A stretch of DNA of 64,000 bases. It comes from Beaufortia kweichowensis. Taxonomy: Eukaryota > Chordata > Actinopteri > Cypriniformes > Gastromyzontidae. Position numbers and translations under genes: made by a program. The notes under the pieces were generated by a model. It was not told the DNA's origin, searched no databases, and saw only the letters and a program-made list of their open reading frames with translations. Each line of letters opens with the position of its first letter. The first letter of the stretch is position 1. This document shows, in pieces, positions 38,389-51,266 of the stretch. The stretch covers positions 17,354,591 to 17,418,590 of the forward strand of contig CM032805.1 of the NCBI GenBank assembly GCA_019155185.1. The letters run 5' to 3'.

Positions 38389-41300
38389 TTATTTATTATA
38401 TTTCACGTCTGCAGTGTTGTTGTTTGGATGAGGATGGACACATGACATCACCGCATCTCGAATCACAGGATGAGATTGTAAATGATGCTTTGCTTCAGAG
38501 AGACTGCAGCTGCGCTGGATCATCACCAGAGCGGTCGGGATCACCTGACAATCACAACAAAATACACATTTAACACTGATGAACCACACTAAAGTAAAGA
38601 TTCTGTTGAATTGAAAACTACCTTTTTCTTACCAGTTGTTTATACTTTCATTGAAATTGAAACTGGATTGTCCAAAACCCTCAACCCACATTCAGAGCAT
38701 ATTTTCAACAGATTTAACGAGTACTATTCATGTCTTTGGAAACTGTAATATGCAAGAAGCTAAAGAAGCTTTTTGCTTGTAAAATACAAAGCTTTTGTGG
38801 ATGTTGAAGGTTCTTTTTGGATTCATTCAGGCAAAATAGGGCAGTTGTAGTCTAGTGGTTAGAGAGTTGGACTGGTTTGATTCCCAGTGCCATCAGGAAA
38901 CAACTGAGATGCCCTTGAGCAAGACACCTCACCCATAATCACTCCCAGTGTGCCACTGGTAACTTGTAAGTCGCTCTGGATAAAAGTGTCTGCTAAATGA
39001 ATAAATGTAGAAGATGGTTCTTCTATGGCACCTTTATTTCAAGACTGTACTATTTGATCTAATTGAATTCGATTATTAATGAATCTAATACTTGAATCTG
39101 AATGTGGGGTGTGTGAATAGAGCTGAAGGAACTCTTATTACTGCACAGACTGAATGAGGAGTAACAGGGTTCTTTCAGGACCGGTTTAGAAGGACCGGAC
39201 GGTCATCCAATCAGAATTCAGGGTGTGTTTTAATACACATCTAGGTGTTACAGAGGAGCTGACGGTTTATTAAGTCTAAAAGCTCATGGGAGACTCTACA
39301 GATGTTCAGAAGTAGTAACTGAATTCTCACCCGATCCCGTCTGTTGGCCAGATGGGTGTGTGTCTGTAGATCTGCTGAGGTCATGTCTTCACACACATCA
39401 TCTGTGCTGTAGATGACTCTCAGAAGAGCTCTTTCACACTCGCTTCTGCTGCGGCCCGTCAAACGCTGAAAATCAAGCAGTCAAATATAGTATCTAATGG
39501 AAAACACCAGCGCTGAATCACACACACGGCTCAGATTAGACCGGTGTAGAATAATTTTCATTATGGCAGTGTTGTGAGTAAAAAAAACATTTATGTCAAA
39601 TAAAAGACAAATGTTTTCCTTTCATAGTTCATGAGATTTGATTGAGTTCCCAGTTGTGTTTTATTTCAGTATAAACTGATTTTTTTTAACAAAAATAAAA
39701 AAAAGAAACAAAACAGTCAATTGTTAAACTTCATAAAGAGTATAGAGGTGTAAATGAATGAAGATTGTTGGTGTAAAATAATATGGATTTGATGAGAAAT
39801 GTTTGAGTTCATATTAAAATCTTTAGTAATATTGACTTTTATTGTTGAGATTTCTTCTGAAACTCATTTGTGAGATTTCTGAGAAATATCTGAGACACAC
39901 ATGAGACTTTAATGTTTCTGTTTGATTTCCATTTAACCTCACGGATGTCTCAAAGAAATAATTGCGATATTAAAGAGATTTTTTTATTTTCTAAGCAAGT
40001 AACCTAACAAGAGTTGATTTTATACTTTTTGGAGAAGGAAAAGTTGATAATCTTTGTTTGCTTGTTATACAATAGAGAATATAAGAAAGGTTTTGGGTCT
40101 CAGTTGAACATGAAGGGATTCATGTTACCTGTAAAATGTTGACGGCTCTTCTGTACAGTTTTGTGTTTGTCACTTTGAGATCTATCATGTAATTCATGTA
40201 GACTTTACCCTTCAGTACATGAGCTCCAGTGCTGACCGCATTCACACAACATTTACTGGAAAGCTCCCAGTTCTGCTTCTGTCAAATAAAACATTATGTG
40301 TATATTGCTCATATACCTGTTGTGTGGTTTATATATTTCTGTATTGCAGAACGAATGACTGACCGTAACAACAGAGCTGTTATCATCTGAAGGAAAGGAC
40401 CAGGTTATCTTCAGGACCGTGTCAAACAGGTTGGACATTCTTCTCTGAAACATACAGTATACTGTAAATGTACTGTACATGTACTGTGGAATAATCTCCC
40501 TAACGCAATCCGGTCTGTCACATCCCTCACCTCCTTTAAAAAACTATTAAAAACGCACCTTTTCCACGAACACCTAACAGCATAAAAAAACAACAACAAT
40601 AAAACCTTTTCCTTCCTCTACAGGTTCTTATCTAGCGCTGCAAAACATTGTAAACTTAGGAAAGCACTTCTTTGTACTATTATTGCCGCTTTTGATGTGT
40701 CGCTTCATTGTCTCCTAATATTTGTAAGTCGCTTTGGATAAAAGCGTCAGCTAAATGCCTAAATGTAAATGTACTGTAAACTGTACATACTTAGAATAGT
40801 TTAGAATATTTTCATGCCGTTTCCTCTCTTTGACGTATGAGCTGATTCCATAAACACATTCCAGGAAATTCTGAGGAGTTTTCGCTGCCGTGCAGATTTT
40901 ACTCACAGGTATAGAAAGCGTCTCAAGGTCATGAACGATTGCGTGCAGATTCGATGTCTTTCGCTTCACCTGATTGGCCAGCGCTGTCACTTCATGAAGG
41001 TCATCTTCAAAGAGAAATATCTAAAAACTCACTTTACCTATACTGGATAAAGTTAAAGCAGTTTATTTTATATTTACCTTTCACTGTAAACAAAAACAGG
41101 ATCATGTCATCTTGATTCAGGATGGGTAAGATGGTGTCCAAAAAATCCTTGTGAGCAATAACAAACTCTGAGCCCTAGAGAGAAATAAATATTGAAATAT
41201 ATTGACCTTAATGGAGGTGGATGCGCTGTTGAGTTTGATGTGAAAGAAAAGGAGGACAGAGAGTTTATTGTATTGTTTATCTGCTGTCCATCATTCAGAT

Positions 41301-43609
41301 GACAAAAGAAAGGAAATTACTTAGATGTTGTTCTCAGTTTTGCTGTATATTTACAGTTAATATTAGCTTTGACTAAAATATTACTAAGATATCAAATGAA
41401 TAATAGAGAACACACATATTTATAAAATATGTACATCATGAAAGCGCTGTAAATTGCTTTCGTCCAAATGTAAATGGAACGAATATCTCTATCATTTGGT
41501 CTAAAAAACTTGATAAGAAATGTTCCTTGCATAACCTTTTTTGTTTTGTTTTCATGTCAAGTAACTTCATGATAAAGACACTGAATTATTATTATTAAAG
41601 CAATGACCATAGATGATAGATCTCCCTCTTTATTCTTCAATTCTTCAAAACCATTGTTGATGAAACCTCTGATGTCACCAAAATCTAAATAAAGAAAGAA
41701 TTTAGATCTGTGTGAATTATTAATTGACACATTGACAAATGAATAAATCAAGTCATTTATATGTATTTATAACAGATGGTAAACAGCACCTGCTCCAAAT
41801 GTTGGGATGCATTCACTAGCATCAATCATGGCAATAATCCCAAGAGTTTTCCAGCCGAGATAATATACGTGTCCATTCCTCTGAAGACTAGTTAAGCATG
41901 TTTAAAGATAAAAACTGTTTTTGGTTATAATGAAACCTTTACTGTGTTGAACAGATGTGTTGTACCTCTCTCCAGCTTTCTGAATAAGAGCCGTGAGATC
42001 ATCACTGTGTGAGTATGTGCTTTCATAAACCTTCTCGCTTTCTGTAATCCAGGACGACACGCGTCTAAATGACAAATATATCAAGTTAATCTCACCTGTG
42101 GAAATGCACCAGTGTGGGATTATATTATAGAATAAAAGTCTCACAGGGCTGATATAGTGTTTCCTCTGAATGCAGCTTCATGTCCAGCCAGAAGAACAGT
42201 TTCCAGGATGATTTTGGTAGCGCTGCCTCCTTTCATCCTGGATGATCCACTGATGACCTCAGGCTGTCAATGTAAACGTCAGCAATTAAACTAGAAACGT
42301 GTGCGTCTCTAGGCAGGTATTGTACTGTGCTGTGGGTTGGTTGTCAGGGTGTTGCTATGCAGGTGCACTTGTTTGTTATCATCAGTATGTTGTTTCTATA
42401 AATAGAATGACTCTCACCCCCACTATAGGATTTAAGATGAAGGCTTTGCCTCGTGTCTGTTCTGCGGTCATTCTTTCTGCAACATCTTTAAAATGAAATG
42501 AACAGTCCTGCAATGGCTCATTCCTGTCACAACAACAGGAACATTTCCATCAGTAATCTTTTGGATTTTTAATGGATAAAAGCTCAGAAGATGTAAACCG
42601 TGAGCATTGTGTAACACAGGGCGGGCTACCTCGCCATATGTACAGGATTGAATCCCAGGAGCACTGGGGTAAAGACGTCTAAATGCTTCAGACAGAGATC
42701 CAGTTGCCCAGCAACAAACGGTGCCTGTGACACAGAGCAACATCACACGCTACTCACAGGTGCATTCACAAGAACATACAGAAGAATGTCACAGATTTTA
42801 CTCAGTCCAACAGGTGATATCTTTATGAATAATTCTCTTTAATCATTTTTTATCATTTTAATCAATTACATTTTTTGTTGTCATATTGAATGTTTGATGT
42901 TATTTGATTAAAAGACAATAGTTTCATCCATACCGACATGCCACAAGATATTCCAAAGAACAGAACATTCTTCTTTCCAGCACAAACCTGTTGCAGTGCA
43001 TAAAGAAAACAGAAAATGGACGTTAAAGTATTTACTTTGGATTTATACAATTATAATTATAAATAGATAATGGGTTGATATACTTTTTTTCATGGCAATT
43101 CATTCCATAAAAGACTGGGTTATTATTTTAACCCATGCTTGGGGCTTAAAGGGCTAGACCCAGTTGTTGGGTTAAATTATAACATATTTGACCCAACCAT
43201 GATTTGAAACAAACCAGCATTTTGGGCTCAAACAACCCAGCATAAGTTAATATAGAACCAAACAGATGGATTTGTCTTTCTTGACCCAACCCAGCATTTA
43301 TTTTTAGAGTGCACTCAGAAGACCATAGTAACTCCATAGCAACACCCTGGCAACCACCCAGAGCACTTTAGCGTAATGTAAGAAGATGTGCACAGACAGC
43401 AGCACCAGTTAGAGCTTCATGTCTTTCTGTTTGATGGTAAAAGTGTAATGAAATACTACAGTAAAGCATGAGTGTCATATTGACCTGTTTGAGCATGTGA
43501 GCTCCCAGGGCTGGTCTGTCCTCTGAAGACTCCTGTGATGTCAGAAGGGCCCTTTAAACACACACACACACACTCCTGCTGTAATACTGCAGAGTCATGC
43601 AGAGACATC

Positions 43610-43650
<41 letters not shown>

Positions 43651-44608
43651 ACTCACCTGTCACCTCCTGCTATGATGTATGAATAGAATTGTTTGTGATG
43701 CTGGACACTTAACAGCTGATTGAATGATGTCTGATATAAGAAATGACAAATGTAAAGAAGAAATATGAGATACTGTGAGTAAACATACAGTTGATGAGAC
43801 TACATGGTAAAATGATTTTATATTGCATTCTTGTCTTGTTTAATAAAGTTAGTGTTGCATTGCAAATATTATTTTTGAAATAACAATTGGAATTTTTCAA
43901 AATCATTAAAGCTGAATTCATAAATGTAAAAAACACACATTTTTAATATGGTTTTACACTTTTGGAGCTCATCACATATCAATAATTCTTTACCACTAAG
44001 AGAAATGCAATACGGCCTGATGTTCCACAGCCACTTAATACAATCAAACTCTCTTCTGGCTCCTGCAGAAACAAATATAAATAAATACAGTTTAAATAAA
44101 AGATATATATATATATAATTGCTCATCAAAATGAGACTTTAGTGACTGACCCGTAACATCATTTCAACCTTCCTGGCAACATCCACCATAGTCTGGATGA
44201 CGGATGAACTGTATATTCCCTGTTAAAGACACACATGTCAAATCTTTATGAGCGTAAGATAAAAGCCAAACAAACATACTGTATAAACAGACCTGATAAG
44301 AAGCATCATCATTTGTGTTCTTCTGAAAGATCTCAGCATCACATCTTCTCAGTATTTGCAGCATGTGATTGGCATCTGCTCTGTCAATATCTCTGCTGAT
44401 GGGATTGCTTTTCTCCGTGACGGGCAGAGAGAGCTCGTAACAACACTGCTAGCACAGACACAAACACAAGCACTGCATCAGTCACCAGCTCATTTAATTT
44501 CACTTTAGCTCACAAGGAAAGAAGATTTGTTACTGTTTTATCAGTTGAAGCACTTCTAAATAAAAAAACACTGCTAATTTCACTTACCGTGTGATCCATA
44601 TTTATCAT
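38389..44608 (-). CDS. gckr: Glucokinase regulatory protein (19 exons)
   Basis: Nineteen phase-consistent exons: 44608-44588, 44448-44293, 44219-44151, 44062-43994, 43730-43657, 43551-43485, 42987-42934, 42724-42630, 42523-42418, 42263-42145, 42064-41966, 41878-41790, 41684-41608, 41174-41078, 41004-40907, 40444-40364, 40278-40129, 39465-39331 and 38544-38389. They give 603 aa (human 625, also 19 exons). GCKR binds glucokinase in liver nuclei and inhibits it when fructose-6-phosphate is bound. Visible family blocks: TEKSNPISRDIDRADANHML, RRCDAEIFQ, the sugar-phosphate SIS signature VLSGCGTSGRIAFL, YIIAGGDR, SGSSRMKGGSATKIILET, VSTGAHVLKGKVYMNYMIDL and the C-terminal VIPTALVMIQRSCSLSEAKH. An alternative in-frame ATG gives an N-terminus three residues shorter (44599). 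No disruption was seen. Introns carry a SINE nested in a hairpin element (last intron), a LINE 3' fragment (between exons 15 and 16), a TGA-triplet array (beside exon 5) and a repeat at 43110-43312. Confidence 0.95.
38836..39005 (+). mobile_element. tRNA-derived SINE
   Basis: The head resembles a tRNA promoter, with an A-box-like segment (tagtctagtggttagagagttgg) and a B-box-like segment (ggtttgattccc). The body is followed by the tail ttgtaagtcgctctggata...ctgctaaatg shared with the LINE fragment at 40487-40775. It is inserted into a hairpin element: repeat sequence of the MITE family (gttgaaggttcttt) precedes it and the rest (ggttcttctatggcacctttatt) follows it at about 39015. Confidence 0.75.
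40480..40775 (+). mobile_element. 3' end of an L2/CR1-like LINE
   Basis: 40487-40585 encodes WNNLPNAIRSVTSLTSFKK followed by LLKTHLFHEHLTA and a stop, the typical C-terminus of a CR1/L2-clade reverse-transcriptase ORF. It is followed by a short 3' UTR ending in gtaagtcgctttggataaaagcg. It is 5'-truncated and lies antisense in a gckr intron. Tail-only relatives are at 20768-20822 and about 24565-24625. Confidence 0.75.
43110..43312. repeat. Dispersed repeat with AACCCAGCAT/TGGGTTAAA blocks
   Basis: Repeated blocks of acccag, ttgggtt and aacccagcat in both orientations are typical of a short non-autonomous element. It lies in the gckr intron between exons 6 and 7. I could not fix the family or exact ends. 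Confidence 0.5.
43611..43650. repeat. (TGA/ATC)n triplet array touching a splice donor
   Basis: About 13 TGA triplets on the plus strand. On the gckr (minus) strand the intron begins gtgagt (43656-43651) and then runs straight into ATC triplets. Confidence 0.9.
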
Positions 44609-46036
44609 GGAAGTATTAGGACTCGTGTTTTAGAATCTGCTCTCGTGACAAGTCATGCTAAATATCATGCATGTACTTCTGTGAACTGAGCATAACAAAG
44701 TTCACCAAATGAACTTTGATCCATCAGCTGTAAAATAGTTTCACTTCTAAACTGTGGAGAGCAATGAACAGCTGTATTTCATTATATTTTATATGTGTTT
44801 TCTCATCTTTATATTCAGCACATGAGGCCTTTTCTATTACTTTTTCTGGCTAAAATATATATATATATATGCATTTTTCTCCATACAATCTTAATAAAAA
44901 TGGTTCTATATAGTACCAAATAAAGGTTCTTCTGTTTATAACAATAGCAGAACCTTTTTCATTGTAACTGATAATGCTGTTGAAACTCAGTGGTGCTAAA
45001 AAGAACCATTGCAGCACAAACTAGTTTTTTGGAAATATATGGATCTAAAGAGCACTTTTCCCATTGTTAAAGGATCTTTAAAGAAGCTTTGTTGAGTAAA
45101 GGGTTTAAATGTTCTTTTAACACTTTATTCATCAGATTTCTGTTTGATTCTGTTTTTATTGTATTTTTTTCGTAAAGCACTTGCAGTTTATAAATGTGCT
45201 TTACAAAAAATTGAATTGTTTGTAAAAAAATGTAGACTGTGTTCTATTTTATCGCATTCAATTTTTGAGTAATTGTATTATTGCTGTTGCCTAAATGAAG
45301 TCAAGATTTGTATTATTCCATTCTGATCTTATAACTGACATGTATTTTCTTTTCTTATTTACAGATCTATCCCATTCATCGTTTGATCTCTTTATCTTGT
45401 CATCTTAAGACCAATGTGCAAGTTTGGCTCAGGTCATAAATCAGCTTGTGATTGTGTTTTTTGGATTTACTGCATTGGTCTGGAGCGGTCAGTGCGTCAT
45501 GCGGCTGTAGAAGGTGAATGAATCAGTCACTCGCTGGACACCTGTGGGTCATGTGATTTATTGGTATTCTTCAAACGTCGTACACGAGCGAATAAAGTGA
45601 AAACGGCAACATGAGCTCGGGCTGTGACGGACGCCACGGGCTCGCCGCCGGGTGCGCGCAATTGCGCGTTACATTAGATGCGTAAGGTTCGAGCGTCTGC
45701 TGATACGGAGGATCGGGATCAGGGTCCACTGCGGTGTCGATTAAAGGGATCGAAAGTGTTATTTCTGAATCATTCGTGGTTATCGGAAAAGAAAACATCG
45801 GAGTGACTCGATGCGGATGATGCGCATTTGGATGGCAACAGATTGAGGCGGATCAGACTGCAAAGATGCTGATGATAGTGGCTTAGATTTCTTTCATCGC
45901 GATGTGTCGGGACATTACAGTGAGTGTTTAAGTGAAGACTTTATTTACAGTCATGTAATGATCCAAGAAATCTGAAGTTCAGGTTACTTTTCCTTAAAAA
46001 TTGATGTCACCCATCTGGATTCGTTCTTAAGGAGAT
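44609..46036. other. Divergent gckr/fndc4 intergenic region with CpG-rich fndc4 promoter
   Basis: gckr (-) and fndc4 (+) are head-to-head. A hairpin repeat copy lies at about 44885-45115. A CpG-rich stretch at about 45570-45900 is the likely fndc4 promoter and 5' UTR exon, with a donor (attaca|gtgagt) at 45920. The acceptor gttcttaag near 46030 leads into the coding exon. Confidence 0.55.
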
Positions 46037-49014
46037 ATGATTCACCTACTCACTTTTATGAGCCGTATTCTGTCTCTAATCGGATGTCACATCTGCTTTG
46101 CATGGGCAAGTAAGTCAACTTACTTCTGTCATATAAATAATACAAAATGAATGTCCTGTGAATAATAAAGAAGTGTGTATGTCACTATATGTGATGGTGG
46201 TCACCATGACTACAGTCTAAAAGCATTGGAGTGCTGTTATGTAAAGCTTTCAGTGTTGTAAATGTTTGCCCTCCTCAGGTTCAGCGGCATTAATAATTGC
46301 CTTTGATTTAATGGACCAATAGATTGTGCTTAGAGAATGAAATATTGTACATCATATCAAATCATGACACTTTTCTGAGAGAGACTAATGCATTATGTGT
46401 TCTGTATAAGAGTATAGAAGAATCCATCTTTTCATTATCTTGGATGTCTCTATTGTTTTTGTTAATACTCGAGTCATTTATTAAGATCTGGCCATCTTAT
46501 TTATTCTTTAATTCACTTTAAAGTTCTCCAGGTGTACTGCTAATCCCGTAATCATATCAAACTTCACTGTTACATGAGAAATCTCTGATATTCTGAGCTA
46601 GAGAAATAGTCGACTTTGTGCATTAATTCTTATGACAATTTTACCCAAACACAAGACAATAATGTTGATGTTCATAAAGTACTAATAGCATTGACCTTGC
46701 GACAGGCTGCGTAGAGCAGAAATTACAATAAAAAAAAAAATTTTACAGTTTTGTGTGATATGTACTGTCATGATTGCTTTCCTCCTGAACTCTGCTGGAT
46801 TGTGTTTAATCATAAAAGATATGTATTATTCATGTAAATATAAACATACTGTATGTTGTCATTATTAATATTATGAAGACTTCTCTTTATTATAACTTTT
46901 GTTTCCCTTTTTGTAAAGTTATTGTATTTCAATATTTTAGAAATGTTTTATTAGTTCTCACTTGTATGAATCTTTAAAACTGTGCTGCTGTTTAACCTTT
47001 ATATTGAGATAACTTCATCTGTCATATTAGCAAAAGCAGATGGTATAAATACAGAAATTGTTTTGTATAGTACACATTTTGTATAGCTGTGATCATCATC
47101 ATCATCATCATCATATGTGACCCTGTCTTTAAAGTCTCAATATTTAATTATGAAATTTGAGAGCATCAATGTTTCAATTATTATTTTCACTATGATTTCA
47201 ATCTTTGACGTGACTCATTATTAAAGATATCAAGGTTATATTTTAACAGAATGTTCTTTACATTATATATAATGAATTTATGTAGAAAGCAGTAAATCAC
47301 ACTTTAGAAGTCAAAAGACAGTATGCCTCCATATGCTGCATACGACTTGTTATGTTTTCTTGAATGATTTTATTTGTATATATGTGTTTTGTATTTTATA
47401 TGTTTAAGTGATATGGTGGGGTTGTGCTAATAAATAATTCATGTTGATCATTTATATTTGACAGATCGGCCAGCTGCACCTGTCAATGTTTCTATTAGTC
47501 ACCTGCGGGCAGATTCAGCTACTGTCTCCTGGAGTATTCCCGAGGGGGAGATGGTGATTGGCTTTGCCATCTCACAGCAGGTCAGACAATGTTTTTACAA
47601 TCAGATTCAGTCTGAAGGGAACTTAGCATATTTGTTCTTGATGAACGCGTGTGTGTTTGTTCATCAGCGTCAGGACGGGTTAATGCAGCGCTTCATACGT
47701 GAGGTGAACACCAGCAGTCAAGCTTGTGTCCTGTGGGATCTTGATGAAGACACAGATTATATTATTCAGGTCCAGTCCATCGGGCTATACGGAGAGAGTT
47801 TGGCCAGCAAAAAGATTCACTTCAGAACGCTGAAAAAATCGGAGCATTTTCAGTCTGCCATGATGGATCAAGGTGAACTTTTTCACCTTGTTTCTTTCTT
47901 ACCTTTCTATAGTCCACTACAAAGAACCTTTTGTGAAAATGTTGAAGGTTCTTTATGGAACCATTCAGCCAAAATCAAAGTTCTTCTACGGCATCATGAA
48001 GCGTCTTTATTTTTAAAGTGAATGCTACAGATAAGCTCTAAACAATAAGATCTTTAAGTCTATGGGGCCTTTAAATAAATTCATTATTGATAATTATACT
48101 TTTTCTAATCATAATGTCTGGTATTATTTAGCAGATGATCCAGAGGTGGAGGGTTTAGACATTTCCAGACATCTTCAGACTGGAGAGATTTTAATTATTA
48201 TGACCGTACTCCTCATGTGGGCAGGTAAAGAATATTTCTGAACGAGAAACATAATCATAATGAACAGAAATGTTCCAGTAGACATTCATCTCAATCCACA
48301 GCTTTTGTGGCATATTGTCAATGCCCACAGAAAATCATCTGGACTCATTTCTCATCCGAGAGCTCAGCGTTCATCGACATTCACCCGTAAACTCACTCAA
48401 TAGAGCTTAAGTTTTGATCCTGTAACTCATTATTGATCTGTGATGAAACCTTTCACATTTTATAATGTTTACTTCAGTTGTGTTTTATTGAATGTAATCT
48501 GTGTCTCTGTATCTCTGTGGTGATGCAGCCGTGATCGCTCTCTTCTGCAAACAGTATGACATCATCAAAGACAACGACTCTAACAATCACAGTAAAGAGA
48601 AAAGCAAACCGCTGTCTGGACAAAGCACTCCAGAGTATCATAATGGAGGTCTGCTGGGTAGTAAAGTAAGACAGCTCACATCATTCATCTGTTTTAATGA
48701 CTGCCATCCACCTATTAACTTAGAAATAAAAACAATGTATGCTAATACTGTAGTAAGGTAACTCGTCTTCTAAAAAATAAGTATTTGAATATTTTTCAGT
48801 AGAACACAAAAGGAGATCTTAAATGCAAATTCTTCATACAAGAAAAATTTGATCAAACATGACTGAGTTTGTATGCTACTCACACAAATCTAGATTTGAA
48901 AAGGATTTGTTTTTATACTGTACAGTATTGCCTGGACATTTCTTCTAACCTTTCTTTTAATCCTTTTTGTAGTTTCAAAGGACATCATCTTCAGTTAGCA
49001 TCATCAAGGTTTAA
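46037..49014 (+). CDS. fndc4: Fibronectin type III domain protein FNDC4
   Basis: Six coding exons (46037-46109, 47465-47580, 47668-47872, 48132-48224, 48529-48665, 48973-49014) give 221 aa with consistent phases. The first encodes a signal peptide (MIHLLTFMSRILSLIGCHIC then FAWA). Next comes one FN3 domain (RPAAPVNVSISHLRADSATV, FAISQQ, REVNTSSQACVLWDLDEDTD, QVQSIGLYGES), a transmembrane helix (GEILIIMTVLLMWAAVIALF) and a short cytoplasmic tail with the FNDC4/5 signature QYDIIKDNDSNN, ending SVSIIKV. FNDC5 (irisin precursor) is the close paralogue. HLRA-SATVSW, REVNT, IGLYGES and HFRTLK match FNDC4 better, and the neighbour gckr gives the human 2p23.3 order. The TPEYHNGGLLGSK part of the tail is more FNDC5-like, so it may be ancestral. 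The shed ectodomain of FNDC4 is reported to act on macrophages and adipose tissue in mammals. A polyadenylation hexamer lies at about 49718. Confidence 0.92.
47905..48022. repeat. Hairpin (MITE-like) element in an fndc4 intron
   Basis: AAAGAACCTTTTGTG and GTTGAAGGTTCTTTATGG blocks, followed by gttcttctacggcatcatgaag, match the family at 4875-4988. It lies just 3' of the third coding exon and prolongs the open frame there by chance. Confidence 0.65.
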
Positions 49015-51266
49015 TCCAGGTATCACAACAGACCTGTCAACAGATCTGTCAACATATATGAGCTCATGTTTTGATACTCAAGACAAGCATCAAAGGCAAT
49101 AGTAACATAAACGTCTTATTTCTCATATCAGGAATTGTAAAGTTCACTGTACGGGTATTTGGTAGTTTGCTTCTCATATACTTTATAATGTTTCTTTAAC
49201 TGAAAGAAATATTAATAACGGTGTTTGATAGACAGATACTACAGTAGAGATGTGTGGTTACGGTTTTATTGTGTGAAAGATAAATGATCAGATAAATAAT
49301 CATTTTAGATTCTTTATTTCTAACTGCAGTGAATAAGCGGTTGTTGTTGATTGTTGACTATTGCACATTGAGTTGGTTCCCATTTGAGCCAGTATGAGGA
49401 TGTTCAATAATGGTATCGTGCATGGCATCAGTATGCCACACTAGTAAAGTTTCTATTTTGAGCTTGTAAATTAGAAAGTTAGTCGAGTTATACTGTACGT
49501 CTACACTGGTATTGTAATGTGCATAATATAGATAACAATACGTATTATTTTATTGTTACAAAAGTTTTTTAGCCTACATTGTAAAGCTGTTTTGATTGAG
49601 TTATTTAAAGAAGCTACATATAGTGGTAGTTTTCAGCAATAGTTTATGAATGTAAATGTTTTATTGCAAAGCAGTTTAACTGTTTATTAATATTCTTATT
49701 CTCATTCCTGTTTTCCAATAAATGGAAAATGTAAAGACTTGAACTTGTGCCTGGTGGTTCTTTAAAAATGCAAATATAGACTATTGATTTACTGTACAGT
49801 GTATTGTGCTTTATATATTCAGATCTGATATTTATAGATACGTGGACATCACATGAATATTTAAAGGCCTCCTTCTCTAAACAGCCTTTTATTGTGAACT
49901 ACTTTAGTTATTATTTCGTGTGCCATCGTATCCAACTGGTTTAATATTTGATCTAATGACATTTAGACATGTTAAAGAGCGACTGAAGTGTCCTAATACA
50001 GTGAAGAGAAGGAGTCTGATCATTCTGTCCCATCAATGATCTCAGTATAAACAGTATAAGAAGTAAATAAGGATGATTTCAACAGGATTACCTCTATATT
50101 AATTGACCTTGTTTTACTCATATTCTGTAGTGCAGAGAAGGGACTTTAAGTCCAATCACATTCCCATCACAACAACTATTTTGCTTAGTTACAAATCAGC
50201 TTGACATGCTTGAGACGTCAGAAAACCAGTAAAGATATAAGGATAAAGAAAAACAGAAGGACTGAACTTTTCCAGCAATAGTAGGAAAACAAGAAGTAGC
50301 TAATCATACACATTAATAGTCAGATTTAACTTAATTTTTATTTTTTAGTTATCCAAAACATGGTTTTGGGTCGTATGATCGTATCTGTCAGTGTTGTTGT
50401 TGTGTCATCTGTGTGTTTTATATGTACTTTAATGTGAATTCATAACAGAGGATCAGAGTGTGTCTCTTCGGCTTTTTGAGCATGATTTGTGTGAATATAA
50501 AGGAGAAATAGAAAGAAAAACAGAAGGACTGAACTTTTCCAGCAATAGTAGGAAAACAGAAAAGTAATCAGAAGTCAAATGTTTTTTGTGATCTATACCT
50601 TTAAGCTCCGCTGGGCGCCGCTGTTTTACACTGATGACCTCATTGAATCACTTCCTGTTCTGCTTCACATTCCCATCACAACAACACCAGCAGCAGTGAA
50701 ACTCACACACTTACACTTTAACTTCACACAGAGACACTTTACACGATCAAACTTACACATGGACGAGTCATTCTTCATGGATATAAGCGGATATTTCTGC
50801 CGCTGATTGTTTAGCGTCCAGATACACGGGACTTTTATTTTGTTTTTCATAGTTTGCTCTAGCTGCTAATGCTAGTTGCTGTCGACTAAAGACAAGACAA
50901 AGACACATTAACAGTCAGATTTAACTTCATTTTATTTTTTAGTTATCCAAAACATCGTTTTTGCGATATTTAGGTCGTATAATCGTATCTGACAGTGTTG
51001 TTGTTGTGTCGTCTGTGTGTTTTATATGTAGTTTAATGTGAGCTCGTGCTAGCAGCATTCATAGCAGAGGATCAGTGTGTGTCTCTTCGGCTCTTTGAGC
51101 ATGATTTGTGTGAATCTAAAGGAGAAAAGGTGTTTATTTCGTGGTTTAGGAGTGCTCTGAGGAGCTCTTTGTTTAAAGGAGGAAGAGGAGGATGAGGAAG
51201 AGGAAGATGATGGTGAAGATCAAATCAAAAGGGAACTGACTATAAACAGACACACAGAGAGAGAAA
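49015..51266. other. fndc4 3' UTR and znf513 upstream region with internal duplication
   Basis: Contains the fndc4 3' UTR to about 49740, then the znf513 promoter/5' UTR region. The latter is built from duplicated blocks (listed separately) around a small GC-rich centre (about 50605-50632). Confidence 0.5.
50245..51128 (+). repeat. Duplicated blocks upstream of znf513
   Basis: Block A (50309-50508) and block B (50903-51128) are the same sequence with scattered substitutions and indels. Both begin acacattaa.agtcagattt and end gtgtgaat.taaaggagaaa. A 46-bp sequence (50245-50290) recurs near-perfectly at 50512-50557, flanking block A. Block B lies just upstream of the coding exon and probably holds the active 5' UTR. 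Confidence 0.85.

Noticed and set aside
40751..40990. gckr exon 15 continuing to about 40751
   Set aside because: A donor (ATACCT|gtgagt) at 40906 and the next exon at 40444 reproduce the family sequence; the extension is intron.
45571..45798. 75-codon minus-strand ORF in the fndc4 promoter
   Set aside because: CpG-rich promoter DNA; no conserved protein features and no splice or start context.
47581..47667. Continuous open frame joining the two fndc4 FN3 exons
   Set aside because: FNDC4/5 proteins read directly from FAISQQ to RQDG; the 87 bases have GT-AG ends and are an intron that happens to be open.
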